Assembly (NCBI GenBank): GCA_963803265.1
Contig: CAWDLZ010000004.1
Location: forward strand, 62,001 to 126,000
DNA length: 64,000 nucleotides
From: CAIKMD01 sp963803265
GTDB lineage: Bacteria > Pseudomonadota > Alphaproteobacteria > ATCC43930 > CGMCC-115725
Direction: 5' to 3'
The position numbers and the translations under genes were made by a program. Under the pieces are notes generated by a model. It was not told where the DNA came from. It searched no databases and saw only the letters and a program-made list of their open reading frames with translations. Each line of letters begins with the position of its first letter. Within the stretch, counting starts at the first letter, position 1. Below are positions 62,731 through 64,000 of this stretch, piece by piece.

Positions 62731-64000
62731 TCACGCGTCAGCGCCGGTATTGGCGCGGCTCGTGAGGAACATCGCGGCGGCGGCGACAAACTCGGATGAG
62801 GCGATGGTGCGGAGTATCGAAGACAACTCCCAGTGCGCCGCCACCATCGCCGAGCCGACGAGCGGCGCGACGAACGCACCCGCCCGACCGATGCCCAGCG
62901 CCCAGCCAATTCCGGTCGAGCGCACCGAGGTTGGATAGATCGCGCCGGCATAGGCGCTCGTGCCTCCGTTCCCCCCTGAGACGAAGAATCCGATTACCAT
63001 TAGCGCGCCCGCGACCAACCAGCCGGAATCGAGGAACGAGCCGAGAAACGTCATCGCGACGCCGGCGATGACGAACCCCGCGCCAAGAACATGGGGCGCG
63101 CCGAACCGGTCGATCACGAAACCAAGCAGCGCGACGCCGATCGGACCGCCGATACCGAACATGCCCACTGTGGTGGCGGCAGTTTCGATCGACATGCCGG
63201 TGCCGGTGAACAGCGTCGGCAACCAGGTTATGATGAAGTAAAGCACGAGCAAATTCGTGAATACTGACAGCCAGAGAAGCAAGGTATACGCGGCGCGCCC
63301 GCCCGCGAAAAGCTGCCCGACCGGCGTGCCCTTGGCGGCGGTTTCGGATAACACGAATTGCACGTTGTCGGGAAAGCGCAGCTTGGGGTCGAGCTTGCCG
63401 AGGATGCGCGCAATCTCGGCACCGGGCGCCTTGGTGAGCACCAAATAGCGGATCAATTCCGGCAATTGCTGCGCCACCAGAATCAGAAGCACGAGCGGCA
63501 CGGCGCCACCGACGAAAAACAGCAATTCCCAACCCCAGCGCGGCAGGAAGAACGCAGTGACGAAGCCTGCCGAGCCCGCGCCAATCGCGAAGCCGACGCC
63601 ACACAGCATGATCACCGTGGCGCGGACCCGGCGCGGGAAATATTCCGAAATCAGGGCGTATGCGATGGGTCCGCCGCCGCCGAGCGCGAGCCCCGCCAGA
63701 AAACGCAGAACCATCATAGGCTCGACCGAGCGCGAGAAGCCGGTAACAAAGGTTAGGACGCTGAAACTGGACACGCACATCATCAGCGCGCGCCGGCGGC
63801 CGAGCCGGTCGGCCAATATGCCCATGCCCATCGCGCCCAATGCGATGCCAAGCGCGCCGGCGCTGAACAAGGGCCCGAGCGCGACGCGGTCGATCCTCCA
63901 CTCGCGCAGCAGCGCCGGGGCGAGATAACCCGTCACCTGGGAATCGAGACCGTCGAGGAACAAGAAGACCGTACAGAGGGTGAAGGTCACGATCTGGAAC
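62731..64000 (-). CDS. MFS transporter, aromatic acid:H+ symporter (AAHS) type, 5' end outside the window
   Basis: At least 419 residues with about 12 helices. The first helix FLFLDGLDSQVTGYLAPALL carries the DGxD-like aspartates of AAHS transporters, and the loop 2-3 motif is GILADRLGRRRAL. SEYFPRRVRATVI and YPTSVRSTGIGWALGIGR are typical of the family. The frame is open to the window edge, so the true start lies beyond 64000. It stands 16 nt upstream of the oxygenase alpha gene in the same direction, so it probably imports that oxygenase's substrate, such as a benzoate-like acid. Confidence 0.88.
   Translation of the reverse strand, partial: FQIVTFTLCTVFLFLDGLDSQVTGYLAPALLREWRIDRVALGPLFSAGALGIALGAMGMGILADRLGRRRALMMCVSSFSVLTFVTGFSRSVEPMMVLRFLAGLALGGGGPIAYALISEYFPRRVRATVIMLCGVGFAIGAGSAGFVTAFFLPRWGWELLFFVGGAVPLVLLILVAQQLPELIRYLVLTKAPGAEIARILGKLDPKLRFPDNVQFVLSETAAKGTPVGQLFAGGRAAYTLLLWLSVFTNLLVLYFIITWLPTLFTGTGMSIETAATTVGMFGIGGPIGVALLGFVIDRFGAPHVLGAGFVIAGVAMTFLGSFLDSGWLVAGALMVIGFFVSGGNGGTSAYAGAIYPTSVRSTGIGWALGIGRAGAFVAPLVGSAMVAAHWELSSILRTIASSEFVAAAAMFLTSRANTGADA

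Overview
The window is GC-rich DNA from an alphaproteobacterial chromosome. The evidence is the conserved order tig-clpP-clpX-lon-HU-tRNA-Val-tRNA-Asp-nuoABCDEFGHIJKLMN-birA-coaX-rnj-mce-DUF1467-tag-(exported protein)-proS-lolC-lolD, together with a glnB-glnA pair preceded by a sigma-54-type promoter. A Rhodospirillales- or Rhizobiales-like soil or water heterotroph fits, but nothing here fixes the genus.

Layout. (1) 0.3-23 kb, almost all on the minus strand, is a tightly packed housekeeping block: lipoprotein export (lolCD), prolyl-tRNA synthetase, DNA repair (tag), methylmalonyl-CoA epimerase, RNase J, CoaX, BirA and the complete 14-gene NADH:quinone oxidoreductase (complex I). Many junctions are ATGA overlaps, so translation is probably coupled. 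(2) 23-30 kb, minus strand, holds the protein quality-control genes HU, Lon, ClpX, ClpP and trigger factor, with three tRNAs. (3) 30-45 kb is mixed: malonyl-CoA decarboxylase coupled to a NAD(P)HX repair enzyme, tRNA-His, glnB-glnA, an orphan TRAP-type binding protein, an Asp-box protein, a cysteine-cluster protein, a thioesterase, parE, an NMT1-type binding protein and an RhlE-like helicase. (4) 45-64 kb is accessory and catabolic: ferredoxin reductase, Rieske ferredoxin, MDR oxidoreductase, dienelactone-hydrolase-like protein, amidohydrolase, two tandem CocE/NonD hydrolases, an FAH-family enzyme, an HsaA-like flavin monooxygenase, a VOC protein, two more orphan binding proteins, a Rieske ring-hydroxylating oxygenase (alpha and beta) and an AAHS-type MFS transporter. 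I read this as part of an aromatic-compound uptake and degradation locus. A recognisable ring-cleavage enzyme, dihydrodiol dehydrogenase and dedicated regulator are missing from the window.

Two points shape the reading. First, an IS1380-family element of about 1.62 kb (59849-61469) sits inside the 3' end of the Rieske oxygenase alpha gene. It has matched imperfect terminal inverted repeats and a 4-bp CTAG target duplication, and removing it in silico rejoins the alpha C-terminus in frame and restores an ATGA overlap with the beta gene. Second, between about 1.9 and 26.7 kb many universally conserved genes (most nuo genes, lon, clpX, lolC, rnj, coaX) are broken by frameshifts. Nearly all are single surplus bases, which points to insertion errors in the sequence rather than to decay. 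I therefore annotate those genes as full length across the lesions and give each lesion's approximate position.
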